From Mesobacillus subterraneus (GTDB lineage: Bacteria > Bacillota > Bacilli > Bacillales > Cytobacillaceae), in the NCBI RefSeq assembly GCF_020524355.2, contig NZ_CP129019.1, forward strand, positions 1,178,001-1,242,000: a DNA stretch of 64,000 nt, in the 5' to 3' direction. Position 1 is the stretch's first letter, and each line of letters begins with the position of its first letter. The notes below the pieces were generated by a model. That model made no database searches and was not told the DNA's origin. It saw only the letters and a list, made by a program, of their open reading frames with translations. The position numbers and the translations under genes are program-made. Of the stretch, positions 25,378 through 35,138 are shown one piece after another.

Positions 25378-26542
25378 ATGAAGGAATACTTCGTTGATCT
25401 GCACATCCATATTGGCAGAACGAAATCAGGCCGTGCCGTTAAAATCACTGGTGCAAAATCGCTGACATTCAGCAATATAATCCGCCACGCACGTGATTAT
25501 AAAGGATTGGATCTGATAGGGGTGATAGACAGTCATTCACCTGAAGTCCTTGATGAAATGGAAGAATTGTTTAAAGCAGGTGAACTGCAGGAACATCCAG
25601 ATGGTGGGTTGAATTATGGCGGGATGAGTGTGATCCTTGGTTCTGAGTTAGAGATTAATGATGAAAGCACCCAGGGGGCCACTCCACGTGCTATGCTACC
25701 TGCCCAGCTTGAAAACGATGAGAGCTTTTTCAGAATGGCTGGAAAATCACTTGAAAAATATTCATTTGAGCTCGCAAAGAGTCTATATTTCTGGCCGTGT
25801 TTTGCAAAAGAAGGTGAAACAACTTGGCGGCCTCTTCATTCCCGCTCATGTTTTTACACCCTTCAAAAGCTTATACGGAAAAGGGGTGAAGAGTTCTCTT
25901 TCAGAGATTTTTGATGCAGACATGATTGATGGCATTGAATTAGGCTTAAGCTCGGATACGAACATGGCAGACCAGTTAGCTGAGCTTCATCGTTACTCAT
26001 TTGTAACGAATTCCGACGCCCACTCTCTTGCTAAAATTGCGAGAGAATACCAGAAGATTGAAATGGCTGAGCCATCTTTTCGTGAGCTGGAACTTGCTTT
26101 AAAACAACTGGAAGGCAGGGGTATCAAAGCGAATTACGGTCTGGATCCGCAACTTGGAAAGTATCACCGTACAGTCTGTGCAGAATGTCTGGCTTTCAAT
26201 CCATCATATGATCGTGCGTGCGATGAATGTGGATCTGTCAATAGGGTAAAAGGTGTCGCCGACAGAATCCAGGAATTGAAGACTTCAGAGGGAAATCAAA
26301 GTGGAAGGCCGCCATATATCCACCAGGTGCCGCTCGAATTCATTCCGGGGCTTGGGCCGAAAATGCTAGAAAAGCTGATGGACCACTTCGGGACAGAAAT
26401 GGCTGTCCTTCATTCTGTGCCTTTAGATTCTTTAAAAAAGGTCATTCCGGAAAGGACAGCAGTAACCATAGATAGAGCAAGAAGAGGCCAACTCGCTTTT
26501 CACGCAGGCGGGGGAGGCAAATACGGAAAAATATCAGATTAA
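25378..26542 (+). CDS. yqxK: Endonuclease Q/PHP-domain protein YqxK, interrupted by one frameshift
   Basis: A roughly 387-residue protein of the endonuclease Q family. It has an N-terminal PHP-type metal domain (DLHIHIGR, then DSHSPEV and a late TNSDAH), a zinc-ribbon with CAECLAFNP and CDECGS near residue 270, and a C-terminal helix-hairpin-helix region (IPGLGPKMLEKLM). EndoQ enzymes cut DNA 5' of deaminated bases; the bacterial role is less established. A G5 run at 25674-25678 (four expected) shifts the frame; removing one base gives STQGPLHVLCY and a continuous protein. It begins immediately after the nudF stop. Confidence 0.85.
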
Positions 26543-26711
26543 GTTGGTCCGGTCCATGCGACCGGATTTTTGTTTCTGTTAGGCTCTATTCTCAAACTGT
26601 ATTGCTATTGAATGCACAATTTGATTGAACTATATTCTTTCGTAAAGTTGATGCTTCTTATGAGAAAAGAGCATGTAAACTTAGTACCGACCTGCCAAAT
26701 GGGTATATATT

Positions 26712-26736
26712 ACGTTAAAATCGGCTTTAGGATTTT
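26712..26736. repeat. 25-bp dispersed repeat, copy 1
   Basis: ACGTTAAAATCGGCTTTAGG plus ATTTT, identical over 25 bases to 63296-63320. The core AAAATC-GGCTTTAG-GATTTT can form a small hairpin. It lies in the 307-bp yqxK-spoIIM gap. Confidence 0.8.
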
Positions 26737-26791
26737 AACAAAAATCTAACGAGAACAGCCTTCTATTATTTTAGAAATAGAAGATTTGCAG

Positions 26792-26819
26792 TCATAGACT
26801 CCTTGTCCCCGCATATGAT
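26792..26819 (+). promoter_or_regulatory. Candidate sigma-E promoter of spoIIM
   Basis: TCATA (26792-26796), a 15-base spacer and CATATGAT (26812-26819) fit the sigma-E pattern, 30 bases before the spoIIM ATG. spoIIM is sigma-E controlled in B. subtilis. Confidence 0.5.
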
Positions 26820-26849
26820 GATAGTAACCAATATGCAGGAGGAAGAGAG

Positions 26850-27491
26850 ATGAAGAAACGAAGGTACCAGGACGTCGCAGTAACCCATTTAAGAGAATAT
26901 TCCTCAATCTATCTTTTTGTCATTGTCCTGTTTTTGATGGGAGTCATCTTTGGGGCAGTAATCGTGAACAGCCTCAGCTTTACTCAAAAAGAGGATTTAT
27001 TCTATTACTTATCTCAGTTTTTTGGCCAGGCCGCTTCCGGAAAAGTAGCAGATGGAAAAGATTTATTTCTACAAAGCTTCTTACACAATGGGAAATTCAT
27101 CGGACTAATCTGGATCCTCGGAGTTTCCATCATAGGGCTTCCGGTCATACTGATCCTGCTTTTTATGAAGGGAATGGTTGTTGGTTTCACAGTCGGCTTC
27201 CTTGTCAATCAAATGCAATGGGACGGATTTCTGCTCTCCTTTGTATCCATCCTGCCGCAAAACTTCATCATCATTCCGGTATTCATTATTACGGCTGCAA
27301 TGGCGGTGACCTTTTCACTGAAAATGATCCGGAACCAATTCATGAAGAAAATCAACCAGCCAATTATGCCGCAGTTCTTTAGATATATTTTTTCATTTGT
27401 CGCCGCTCTTGTCTTCCTGGCTGTGGCGGCAGGAGTCGAGGCTTATTTATCACCGGCATTATTGAAAGCAGTCATTAATTCGATAAATTAA
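26850..27491 (+). CDS. spoIIM: Stage II sporulation protein M
   Basis: A 213-residue polytopic membrane protein with about five spans. It is a member of the SpoIIM/SpoIID/SpoIIP complex that dissolves septal peptidoglycan and drives engulfment of the forespore. The charged N-terminus (KKRRYQDVAVTHLRE) faces the cytoplasm, and GVIFGAVIVNSL and KGMVVGFTVGFLVNQMQW are recognisable family stretches. A GGAGGAAGAG ribosome site precedes the ATG. It sits directly before fur as in B. subtilis. Confidence 0.93.
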   Translation: MKKRRYQDVAVTHLREYSSIYLFVIVLFLMGVIFGAVIVNSLSFTQKEDLFYYLSQFFGQAASGKVADGKDLFLQSFLHNGKFIGLIWILGVSIIGLPVILILLFMKGMVVGFTVGFLVNQMQWDGFLLSFVSILPQNFIIIPVFIITAAMAVTFSLKMIRNQFMKKINQPIMPQFFRYIFSFVAALVFLAVAAGVEAYLSPALLKAVINSIN

Positions 27492-27527
27492 AATTAATCT
27501 TAAATGATAAAAACTATTGTTTCTTAT

Positions 27528-27571
27528 TTGTAATAATTTTATTTTGAATCTCATTTTCCTTCTGGTATAAT
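27528..27571 (+). promoter_or_regulatory. fur promoter with PerR-box-like sequence
   Basis: TTGAAT-N16-TATAAT (27544-27571) is preceded by TTGTAATAATTTTAT (27528-27542), which agrees at 11 of 14 defined positions with the PerR box TTATAATNATTATAA. PerR control of fur is known in B. subtilis. Confidence 0.5.
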
Positions 27572-27606
27572 ATAAGAATAGTGGCGGGGGAGTGAGAGTT
27601 ATCGAA

Positions 27607-28065
27607 ATGGAAAACAGAATTGAGAGAATCAAGAAACAGCTGCATTCGTCCAGCTATAAATTAACGCCTCAGCGTGAAGCTACGGTTCGCGTTTTGCTTG
27701 AACATGAAGAAGACCACTTGAGTGCGGAAGATGTTTATTTGCTTGTCAAAGAGAAATCTCCTGAGATCGGTTTGGCAACAGTGTACCGGACACTTGAGCT
27801 GCTGACTGAACTGAAAATTGTTGATAAAATTAACTTTGGGGACGGTGTATCCCGTTACGATCTCCGCCAGGAAGGCGCTGCCCATTTCCACCATCACCTC
27901 GTCTGCATCGAATGCGGAGCAGTGGATGAAATCCAGGACGACCTTCTTGAAGATGTTGAAGAAATCGTTGAAAGAGACTGGAAATTTAAAATTAAGGACC
28001 ACCGCCTGACTTTCCATGGTATTTGCCACAGATGCCAGGAAAAAGAACCGGCTGAAACTGAATGA
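27607..28065 (+). CDS. fur: Ferric uptake regulator Fur
   Basis: An iron-responsive repressor of 152 residues. It has a winged helix (GLATVYRTLELL as recognition helix), the metal-rich HFHHHLVCIECG segment and a structural zinc site with CIECG and CHRC. The family N-terminus MENRIERIKKQLH begins at the ATG 27607, which has a GGGGGAGTG ribosome site; the GTG at 27592 overlaps that site. It would regulate siderophore and iron uptake genes genome-wide, possibly including yqkB in this window. Confidence 0.95.
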   Translation: MENRIERIKKQLHSSSYKLTPQREATVRVLLEHEEDHLSAEDVYLLVKEKSPEIGLATVYRTLELLTELKIVDKINFGDGVSRYDLRQEGAAHFHHHLVCIECGAVDEIQDDLLEDVEEIVERDWKFKIKDHRLTFHGICHRCQEKEPAETE

Positions 28066-28069
28066 TCCC

Positions 28070-28102
28070 AAAACCCTTTTTCCATGAGAAAGGGTTTTTT
28101 AT
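28070..28102 (+). terminator. Terminator of fur
   Basis: AAAACCCTTT / AAAGGGTTTT stem with a nine-base loop and a following T-run. Confidence 0.85.
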
Positions 28103-28244
28103 TTTCCTATTAAAATTGCTTCAGTAAAAGGTATAATTCTTGTCCAAATTGGCATACAGATTAGTAATTAAGTAAAGTCGAATAGAACATGAGACGACCT
28201 TGAAAAAACTCATGGTCCTATGTGTCGAGTTGGAGGCAAGTAAA

Positions 28245-28472
28245 ATGAAATCTTGGTTCGGATTAGTCATGCATACCATTAAGGTGTTTATATTATTCAC
28301 TGGATGCACAATCTTATTTTATTATGGTATCATGTGGGTTAACGAAGAGTATGAAAGCTATCATCGATATGACGCACCAGAGGGAGCAGCCATAAAGGTG
28401 TCAGGTACTTTTGACGAAGAAAAAGGAAGTATGCTTGAAAGGCTGATACTGTTTTATCTGAATGGGGAGTAA
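28245..28472 (+). CDS. yqzK: YqzK-like membrane protein (DUF4227)
   Basis: A 75-residue protein with one membrane span ([19 protein letters not shown]) followed by a short extracytoplasmic tail with [14 protein letters not shown], the family signature of YqzK between fur and xerD. Function unknown. A TTGGAGGCAAG ribosome site decides the ATG at 28245 over the upstream in-frame codons at 28200. It ends 5 bases before xerD and is probably cotranscribed with it. Confidence 0.85.
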   Translation: MKSWFGLVMHTIKVFILFTGCTILFYYGIMWVNEEYESYHRYDAPEGAAIKVSGTFDEEKGSMLERLILFYLNGE

Positions 28473-28477
28473 TAAAC

Positions 28478-29370
28478 ATGGAAGACAGGCTTGAAGACTT
28501 TATCCACTTTTTAGTTGTTGAAAAGGGACTTTCAAAGAACACAATCGTGTCCTATAAACGAGATTTGAATAGCTATATCACTTATTTGAAAAATGTTGAA
28601 CAGCTTGGAGACTTTAATGGTGTGCAGCGTCCTCAGATTGTTCATTTTCTGGGTCATTTGAAAGACGCAGGCAAATCATCAAAAACATTGGCAAGACACA
28701 TAGCCTCGATCAGAGCTTTCCATCACTTCCTGCTTCGAGAAAAGGCAGTGGACCATGATCCAACTGTGCACATCGAGAGTCCTCAACATGAACGTTCCTT
28801 GCCAAAAGTATTGAGCATGGAAGAGGTCGAGATACTTCTCGACAGCCCGAAGCTGACAGACCACTTTGGTTATCGTGATAAGGCAATGCTGGAAATGATG
28901 TATGCTACCGGCATCCGTGTGAGCGAGTTGATTGGATTAACGCTATCTGATGTCCATCTGACAATGGGGTTTGTCCGCTGCATGGGAAAAGGCAGCAAGG
29001 AAAGGATCATCCCGATTGGCAAGACAGCTTCAGGCGCAATTGAGCAATACCTGGAAAAGGGAGGCCCAAGCTGGTATCAAAAAAACATAAGGATGACGCT
29101 TTATTTTTGAATCACCATGGGAAAGGGCTATCACGCCAGGGCTTTTGGAAGATTCTTAAGCGCCTTGCGACAGAAGCAGGCATTGAGAAAGAATTGACTC
29201 CGCACACGATGCGCCATTCATTTGCAACCCATCTGCTTGAAAATGGGGCAGACCTTCGCGCTGTGCAAGAGATGCTCGGCCATGCGGACATCTCGACCAC
29301 CCAGATTTATACCCATGTGACAAAGACGAGATTAAAGGACGTATATACAAAGTTCCATCCTCGTGCATAA
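28478..29370 (+). CDS. xerD: Tyrosine recombinase XerD, interrupted by one frameshift
   Basis: One of the two recombinases that resolve chromosome dimers at dif. The reassembled protein is about 297 residues. The N-terminal SAM-like core-binding domain ([19 protein letters not shown]) and the catalytic domain carry the conserved residues: [12 protein letters not shown] (Arg), [19 protein letters not shown] (His, Arg), [15 protein letters not shown] (His, Tyr). A base is missing in the run at about 29054-29061 (AAAAGGG read where one more A restores [11 protein letters not shown]). This is the only deletion among the window's frameshifts. Known as ripX in B. subtilis. Confidence 0.9.
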
Positions 29371-29458
29371 TTAAAAGTTTGACTATTTGCTTTTGCGATG
29401 CTGGGACCATTTAACAGGCTGTTTTCCAATTGCTTAATAGTTTCATAGAATTGTCATA

Positions 29459-29487
29459 AAAAGCCGTCTAAAAGTCGGCTTTTTTTC
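29459..29487 (+). terminator. Terminator after xerD
   Basis: AAAAGCCG / CGGCTTTT stem with a nine-base loop and a T-run. Confidence 0.8.
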
Positions 29488-29536
29488 TTGTGTTTTTAAT
29501 TATATTTAGTACAATGAGGATGTCAGACTTCTGACA
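29488..29536 (+). promoter_or_regulatory. deoB operon promoter and 16-bp palindromic operator candidate
   Basis: TTGTGT-N16-TACAAT (29488-29515) is followed five bases later by the palindrome TGTCAGA-CT-TCTGACA (29521-29536), which would cover the transcription start. It lies about 100 bases before the deoB ATG. The cognate regulator is unknown; such a 7-2-7 dyad is typical of a dimeric repressor site. Confidence 0.55.
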
Positions 29537-29634
29537 AATGAAAACGCAAGCATTCGATTAACTGAAACAAAAAAGGGTATCATAAAATTGTAAATAGGTT
29601 AATAACGCATTCACACTTTTAAGGAGGAGAAGGA

Positions 29635-30816
29635 ATGTCTCATACATATAAAAGAGTATTTTTAGTCGTTATGGATTCAGTCGGAATTGGAGAAGCACCA
29701 GACGCGGAAAAGTTTGGAGATAAAGGTTCCCATACATTAGGCTATATCGGAGAAAAAATGAATGGATTGAAAATGCCTAACATGGGTGAACTAGGACTAA
29801 GTAATATCGAGGAAATCAAAGGTATCGCACCTGCAGAAAAGCCGCTCGCCTATTATACTAAGATGGAAGAAGCTTCCAATGGCAAAGATACAATGACTGG
29901 TCACTGGGAGATCATGGGTTTGAATATCCAGACTCCATTCCAGGTGTTCCCTGACGGGTTCCCGGATGAGTTGATATCCGAGCTTGAATCACGTACTGGC
30001 AGGAAGATCATCGGCAATAAACCGGCAAGCGGAACAGAAATCCTTGTTGAGCTTGGCGAAGAGCATGTGAAGACAGGTGCCTTAATCGTCTATACATCTG
30101 CTGACTCAGTTCTGCAAATCGCTGCTCATGAAGAAATCGTTCCAATTGAAGAGCTTTATGACATTTGTAAAATAGCCAGGGAATTGACACTTGATGAAAA
30201 ATACATGGTTGGAAGAGTAATCGCAAGACCATTTACCGGTGAACCAGGGGACTTCAAACGTACATCCAACCGTCATGACTATGCGTTGAAGCCATTTGGC
30301 AGAACAGTTATGAATGAATTGAAGGACTCAGGCCTTGACGTACTGGCTATCGGTAAAATCTCAGATATTTATGACGGTGAAGGTGTGACTGAATCTCTGC
30401 GGACGGTGTCAAACATGGACGGAATGGATAAATTGCTCCAAACTTTGGATCAGGATTTTACAGGATTAAGTTTCCTGAACCTTGTTGACTTTGATGCTCT
30501 ATTCGGACATCGTCGCGATCCAGAAGGCTATGGAAAGGCACTTGAAGAATATGATGCCCGCCTTCCCGAGGTATTCGAGAAATTGAAAGAAGATGACCTG
30601 CTCATCATTACAGCTGACCACGGAAATGACCCGGTTCATTACGGAACTGACCATACGCGTGAATACGTGCCGCTCCTTGTTTACTCAAAAGGAATGATTG
30701 AAGGAAAAGAACTGCCTGTTCGTAAAACCTTTGCTGACATCGGTGCAACTGTGGCAGAAAACTTTAATGTCAAAATGCCTGAACACGGAACAAGTTTCCT
30801 GAAGGAATTGAAATAA
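29635..30816 (+). CDS. deoB: Phosphopentomutase
   Basis: Converts (deoxy)ribose 1-phosphate to the 5-phosphate in nucleoside salvage and catabolism. The 393-residue alkaline-phosphatase-superfamily enzyme shows [14 protein letters not shown], the phospho-acceptor Thr in [11 protein letters not shown], and metal ligands in ITADHGNDP and [10 protein letters not shown]. An AAGGAGGAGAAGG ribosome site precedes the ATG. First gene of deoB-pupG-pdp, the B. subtilis drm-pupG-pdp order. Confidence 0.96.
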   Translation: MSHTYKRVFLVVMDSVGIGEAPDAEKFGDKGSHTLGYIGEKMNGLKMPNMGELGLSNIEEIKGIAPAEKPLAYYTKMEEASNGKDTMTGHWEIMGLNIQTPFQVFPDGFPDELISELESRTGRKIIGNKPASGTEILVELGEEHVKTGALIVYTSADSVLQIAAHEEIVPIEELYDICKIARELTLDEKYMVGRVIARPFTGEPGDFKRTSNRHDYALKPFGRTVMNELKDSGLDVLAIGKISDIYDGEGVTESLRTVSNMDGMDKLLQTLDQDFTGLSFLNLVDFDALFGHRRDPEGYGKALEEYDARLPEVFEKLKEDDLLIITADHGNDPVHYGTDHTREYVPLLVYSKGMIEGKELPVRKTFADIGATVAENFNVKMPEHGTSFLKELK

Positions 30817-30828
30817 GGAGAGGATTTC

Positions 30829-31653
30829 ATGGATTACAATCAAATTCAAACAGCAGCATCATTTATCAATGACAAGCTTAAACAACAACCGATCATCGGA
30901 TTGATTCTCGGTTCTGGGCTTGGTGTCCTTGCTGAGGATATCGAAAACCCGGTTAAGATTCCCTACAACGAGATTCCAGGGTTTCCGGTTTCCACTGTAG
31001 AAGGGCACGCAGGACAGTTGGTTTGCGGACAATTAAGCGGAGTGGAAGTAATCGCAATGCAAGGGCGTTTCCATTATTACGAAGGCTACAGCATGGATAA
31101 GGTTACCTTCCCGGTTCGCGTTATGAAAGAACTTGGAATTGAGAAACTAATCGTTACGAACGCAGCCGGCGGTGTGAATGAAAGCTTTGAGCCAGGCGAT
31201 TTGATGATCATTACGGACCATATCAACAATATGGGAACGAATCCGCTCATCGGGCCGAATGATTCGCATTTCGGCGTCCGCTTCCCAGATATGAGCGAAG
31301 CCTATTCAAAAAATCTAAGAAGAATCGCAAAAGAGGTCGCTGACAAGAACAACCTGACAATTAAAGAGGGAGTATATGTCGGCAATCCTGGACCAGTTTA
31401 TGAAACACCAGCTGAAGTAAGAATGATCCGGACGATGGGCGGAGACGCAGTCGGAATGTCTACAGTACCGGAAGTAATCGTTGCGAAACATTCAGGACTA
31501 GAAGTGCTCGGCATCTCTTGCATTTCAAACATGGCAGCAGGGATCTTGAACCAGCCATTAAGCCATGATGAGGTAATTGAAACGACTGAAAAGGTGAAGT
31601 CAAGCTTCCTTTTACTAGTAAATGAAATTGTAAAAACGTTAGGAAATAAGTAA
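30829..31653 (+). CDS. pupG: Purine nucleoside phosphorylase (PupG/PunA type)
   Basis: A trimeric-type purine nucleoside phosphorylase splitting guanosine/inosine to base and ribose 1-phosphate, 274 residues. Motifs: LGSGLGVLA phosphate loop, [16 protein letters not shown], a substrate-loop Glu in GPVYETPAE and MSTVPEV. It starts 12 bases after deoB with an AGGAGAGGA ribosome site, so its product feeds phosphopentomutase from the same transcript. Confidence 0.95.
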   Translation: MDYNQIQTAASFINDKLKQQPIIGLILGSGLGVLAEDIENPVKIPYNEIPGFPVSTVEGHAGQLVCGQLSGVEVIAMQGRFHYYEGYSMDKVTFPVRVMKELGIEKLIVTNAAGGVNESFEPGDLMIITDHINNMGTNPLIGPNDSHFGVRFPDMSEAYSKNLRRIAKEVADKNNLTIKEGVYVGNPGPVYETPAEVRMIRTMGGDAVGMSTVPEVIVAKHSGLEVLGISCISNMAAGILNQPLSHDEVIETTEKVKSSFLLLVNEIVKTLGNK

Positions 31654-31693
31654 ATATAGCTTCTTGGCTAAATAATGATAAGTGGTGATATTG

Positions 31694-32998
31694 ATGAGAA
31701 TGGTTGACGTTATTGAGAAAAAACGTGACGGACATGAATTATCAACTGAAGAGATCCAGTTTTTTGTTGATGGATATACAGATGGCTCAATTCCTGATTA
31801 CCAGGTAAGTGCGCTGACAATGGCGATTTTTTTCCAGGGAATGACGGAAAAAGAACGCGCAGACCTTACAATGGCAATGGTTAAGTCTGGTGACCAGATT
31901 GACCTATCTGCGATTGAAGGTGTGAAAGTTGACAAGCATTCTACAGGTGGTGTAGGTGATACTACGACTCTTGTTCTAGGGCCTTTAGTGGCAGCTTTGG
32001 GTGTTCCGGTTGCAAAAATGTCCGGTCGCGGACTTGACCACACGGGAGGAACGATCGATAAATTGGAGGCTGTTGAAGGTTTCCATGTTGAAATCGACAA
32101 TGAGGAATTCATCAATCTTGTAAATAAAAATAAAATTGCGGTTATCGGCCAAAGTGGGAACCTGACTCCTGCTGATAAAAAGCTCTATTCATTGCGTGAT
32201 GTAACAGCAACCGTTGACAGCATCCCATTGATTGCAAGCTCGATCATGAGCAAGAAGATTGCTGCTGGAGCGGATGCAATTGTCCTGGACGTGAAAACAG
32301 GCGCAGGTGCATTCATGAAGACACTTGATGATTCACGTGAACTGGCTAAGGCGATGGTCCGAATCGGTAATAATGTCGGCCGCAGGACGATGGCTGTCAT
32401 TTCAGATATGAGCCAGCCTCTTGGCTATGCAATCGGTAACGCATTGGAAGTTAAGGAAGCAATCGATACATTGAAGGGTGAAGGCCCAGAAGACTTGACA
32501 GAACTTTGCTTGACGCTTGGCAGCCACATGGTATTCCTTGCTGGAAAAGCTGACACCCTTGGAGAAGCACGCAGTAAATTAGAAGAAGTGATTAAGGACG
32601 GATCGGCACTTGAAACATTCAAGATATTCCTGGCATCTCAGGGTGGAGATGCTTCTGTTGTTGATGATCCAAGCAGGCTTCCTCAAGCAAAATATACTTT
32701 CGAACTTGAAGCAAAAGATGCAGGATATGTTTCCGAAATCGTTGCTGACGAAGTAGGAACAGCCGCGATGCTTCTTGGTGCAGGAAGAGCAACAAAGGAA
32801 TCAGAAATCGATTTGGCAGTAGGTTTGGTATTGCGTAAGAAAATCGGCGACAAAGTTGAAAAAGGCGACTCTCTGTTAACCATTTTCAGCAACTTCGAGG
32901 ATGTAAGCGAAGTGAAAGAAATGCTGTATGAAAATATTATGGTATCAAGCGAACATGTAGATGCACCGATTTTGGTTCATGAAGAAATTACAGAATGA
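31694..32998 (+). CDS. pdp: Pyrimidine-nucleoside phosphorylase
   Basis: Splits uridine and thymidine (and deoxy forms) into base and (deoxy)ribose 1-phosphate, 434 residues. The family signature [16 protein letters not shown], the phosphate-binding [12 protein letters not shown] and the C-terminal PYNP domain with [20 protein letters not shown] are present. The start at 31694 ([10 protein letters not shown]) fits the family; the frame opens four codons earlier at a GTG-like start. Third gene of the operon, ended by the terminator at 33010. Confidence 0.95.
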   Translation: MRMVDVIEKKRDGHELSTEEIQFFVDGYTDGSIPDYQVSALTMAIFFQGMTEKERADLTMAMVKSGDQIDLSAIEGVKVDKHSTGGVGDTTTLVLGPLVAALGVPVAKMSGRGLDHTGGTIDKLEAVEGFHVEIDNEEFINLVNKNKIAVIGQSGNLTPADKKLYSLRDVTATVDSIPLIASSIMSKKIAAGADAIVLDVKTGAGAFMKTLDDSRELAKAMVRIGNNVGRRTMAVISDMSQPLGYAIGNALEVKEAIDTLKGEGPEDLTELCLTLGSHMVFLAGKADTLGEARSKLEEVIKDGSALETFKIFLASQGGDASVVDDPSRLPQAKYTFELEAKDAGYVSEIVADEVGTAAMLLGAGRATKESEIDLAVGLVLRKKIGDKVEKGDSLLTIFSNFEDVSEVKEMLYENIMVSSEHVDAPILVHEEITE

Positions 32999-33009
32999 AT
33001 AAAGTAGAA

Positions 33010-33038
33010 AAAGCGAAGAGGAGACTCTTCGCTTTTTT
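33010..33038 (+). terminator. Terminator of deoB-pupG-pdp
   Basis: AAAGCGAAGAG / CTCTTCGCTTT perfect stem with a GAGA loop and seven or more Ts. Confidence 0.92.
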
Positions 33039-33069
33039 TGTTGTATAAGAAAATATAAAATCATTTTTG

Positions 33070-33370
33070 TTTGGATAACTACATGTAGGTGTCTTAATCC
33101 AGCTCCAGCGCCTAGCCCCTCGAGTCGATTGCCTAGCTACGGCTTCTAACTCCTCGTGACGCTTGTCTAGTGTCGCCTCCTAGAAACTCCGAAACTTCAA
33201 CTCCGCCGGCAAAAGCAAAAAGCGTTTCTTTGTCGGAGTCTCCAGTTTCTGCGTTTCTGGACAGTCGGCTTCACATATCGATTTCGGTCCTGCCAATGAA
33301 TTCAAAGAACGACTTCACTGGCAGCAGGCCCCAGCGCTGGTCGGGGCTGAACGAGGCGCTGGCGCTTTTT
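33070..33370. repeat. GC-rich intergenic repeat element, long copy
   Basis: A 300-bp element starting GGATAACTACATGTAG, then AGCTCCAGCGCCTAGCCCCT, and ending GGGGCTGAACGAGGCGCTGG. The ends are imperfect inverted repeats of each other. The core CGGTCCTGCCAATGAA and CAAAGAACGACTTCACTG are shared with the copy at 41699-41894. This copy carries an extra 100-bp middle. Open frames inside it look accidental. Confidence 0.8.
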
Positions 33371-33407
33371 GTTCTGTGCAAAAATATCGGTTTTATATAC
33401 CTTGTTT

Positions 33408-33435
33408 GTATAAAAATGGATTCATTGGAAAAAAT
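33408..33435 (+). promoter_or_regulatory. Candidate sigma-F promoter of dacF
   Basis: GTATA (33408-33412), a 14-base spacer and GGAAAAAAT (33427-33435) agree with the sigma-F pattern. It lies 30 bases before the dacF start; dacF is sigma-F dependent in B. subtilis. Confidence 0.55.
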
Positions 33436-33465
33436 AGACCCTATAAAGATAGGAGGGTTATGGCC

Positions 33466-34644
33466 ATGAATCTGAAAAAGTTAACGAGTTTACTGCTTGT
33501 TTTTTTGATGGGCGCTGCAATTATCTCCCCAAAAGGGTATGCGAATGAAGGAGACCCTGGACTCGCCAATGATGCCAGTTCAGCTATTTTGATTGAACGT
33601 GACACAGGTCAGGTTCTATTTGATAAAAACAGTCATGAAGAGCTGCCGCCGGCGAGCATGACTAAAATCATGACAATGCTCTTGATCATGGAGTCGCTCG
33701 ATGAAGGAAGGCTGAAAATGGATGAAAAGGTCCGTGCCAGTGAATATGCCGCATCGATGGGGGGTTCTCAAATTTTCCTTGAGCCAGGAGAAGAAATGAC
33801 AGTTGAGCAAATGCTGAAAGGGATAGCAATTGGATCTGGAAACGATGCGTCTGTTGCAATGGCTGAGAGGATTGGCGGCTCAGAAGAAGCATTCGTGAAA
33901 ATGATGAATGAGAAAGTAAAGGAACTTGGTCTGAAGGATACGGTTTTCAAGAACACTACCGGATTGCCTGTCGATGGCTATTACAGCTCGGCATATGATA
34001 TGGCTATGATGGCAAAAGAATTGTTGAAATACGAAAAAATTACCAAGTTCACAGGAACGTATGAAGATTACCTCCGTGAGGATTCTGAGAAGAAGTTCTG
34101 GCTGGTCAATACGAATAAGCTTGTACGTTTTTATCCTGGAGTCGATGGCCTGAAAACAGGCTTTACGAATGAAGCGAAATATTGCCTGACTGCTACAGCG
34201 GAAAAGGATGGCATGCGTGCGATTGCTGTTGTATTTGGAGCACCAACTTCCAAGACCAGGAATGCACAGGTAACGAAGATGCTGGACTATGCCTTCAGCC
34301 AATACCAGACCCATCCTATGTTCAAGAAAGGACATCCACTAGGAAAGGCAGCGATCAGTAAAGGTGACAAGAAGTCAATCAATGCTGTTACATCTGAAAG
34401 TGTCTCTCTCCTAACGAAAAAAGGAGCAGACGTAAAGGACGTAAAGCAGAAAATCACTTTGAGTAAAACTCTAAAAGCGCCAGTCGAAAAAGGAGACCAA
34501 GTTGGTACTTTGAAGCTGGTAAAAGACGGCAAGACCCTTGCGGAAACGCCTCTTGTTGCAGATGCAAAGGTAGAAAAAGCGAGCTGGTGGATTCTTTACA
34601 AGCGCTCGTTCGGTATGTTTACGAGAGCTGGAAACCAGCATTAA
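33466..34644 (+). CDS. dacF: D-alanyl-D-alanine carboxypeptidase DacF
   Basis: A low-molecular-weight penicillin-binding protein that trims peptidoglycan stem peptides in the forespore and sets cortex cross-linking. Of 392 residues, the first 22 or so are a signal peptide (LTSLLLVFLMGAAIISPKGYA). Catalytic motifs: SMTK (Ser64), SGN and LKTGFT; a C-terminal PBP5-type beta domain and amphipathic anchor (WWILYKRSFGMFTRAGN) follow. AGGAGGG at 33451-33457 fits the ATG at 33466; ATG 33460 is too close. It precedes spoIIA as in B. subtilis, so sigma-F made by the operon would feed back on it. Confidence 0.95.
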   Translation: MNLKKLTSLLLVFLMGAAIISPKGYANEGDPGLANDASSAILIERDTGQVLFDKNSHEELPPASMTKIMTMLLIMESLDEGRLKMDEKVRASEYAASMGGSQIFLEPGEEMTVEQMLKGIAIGSGNDASVAMAERIGGSEEAFVKMMNEKVKELGLKDTVFKNTTGLPVDGYYSSAYDMAMMAKELLKYEKITKFTGTYEDYLREDSEKKFWLVNTNKLVRFYPGVDGLKTGFTNEAKYCLTATAEKDGMRAIAVVFGAPTSKTRNAQVTKMLDYAFSQYQTHPMFKKGHPLGKAAISKGDKKSINAVTSESVSLLTKKGADVKDVKQKITLSKTLKAPVEKGDQVGTLKLVKDGKTLAETPLVADAKVEKASWWILYKRSFGMFTRAGNQH

Positions 34645-34662
34645 CGCAGGCTCCGCATGGAT

Positions 34663-34751
34663 TGTCGAAAACACTGCCATTCCATCTAGTTTTAGCGAAT
34701 GAGCACTAGTTTTGTTCATTAGAAGGATTTGACCGAATCGATGGAGAATTT
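34663..34751 (+). promoter_or_regulatory. spoIIA operon promoter: Spo0A box and sigma-H promoter
   Basis: A Spo0A box TGTCGAA lies at 34663-34669. A sigma-H promoter, AAGGATTT (34723-34730), 13-base spacer and GAGAATTT (34744-34751), follows 33 bases before the spoIIAA GTG. Both match the known control of spoIIA by Spo0A~P and sigma-H. Confidence 0.75.
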
Positions 34752-34784
34752 GACTCACTATACCAGATAAGGAGGCTTTGGATA

Positions 34785-35135
34785 GTGAGTCTTAACATTG
34801 ATATTGAAGTGAAGCATGATGTCTTATTGATTCGAGTTAGTGGTGAATTGGATCACCATACTGCAGACCAGCTTCGCGAGCAGGCAACAAAAGCCCTTGA
34901 AAACGAAGAAGTCCGCCACATTGTCTTGAACCTCGAACACCTCACCTTTATGGATAGTTCGGGTCTAGGGGTAGTTTTAGGAAGGTATAAACAAATTAAG
35001 CAGCTCCATGGAGAAATGGTAGTTTGTGCAATTTCTCCGCCAATCAAAAGGTTATTTGACATGTCGGGTTTATTCAAGATCATCCGTCTTGAACCGTCAG
35101 AAGAATATGCATTAGAGAGATTGGGGGTTGCTTGA
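34785..35135 (+). CDS. spoIIAA: Anti-anti-sigma factor SpoIIAA
   Basis: A 116-residue STAS-domain protein. In the forespore its dephosphorylated form binds SpoIIAB and frees sigma-F. The phosphorylated serine lies in [14 protein letters not shown] (about residue 57-58), and the family N-terminus [16 protein letters not shown] is clear. The GTG at 34785 follows AAGGAGG. Start of the spoIIAA-spoIIAB-sigF operon with a sigma-H/Spo0A control region. Confidence 0.96.
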   Translation: MSLNIDIEVKHDVLLIRVSGELDHHTADQLREQATKALENEEVRHIVLNLEHLTFMDSSGLGVVLGRYKQIKQLHGEMVVCAISPPIKRLFDMSGLFKIIRLEPSEEYALERLGVA

Positions 35136-35138
35136 TCT

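Noticed and set aside
33170..33469. 99-codon frame before dacF
   Set aside because: Translation of the GC-rich repeat element; no ribosome site and no match to other copies in the same frame.
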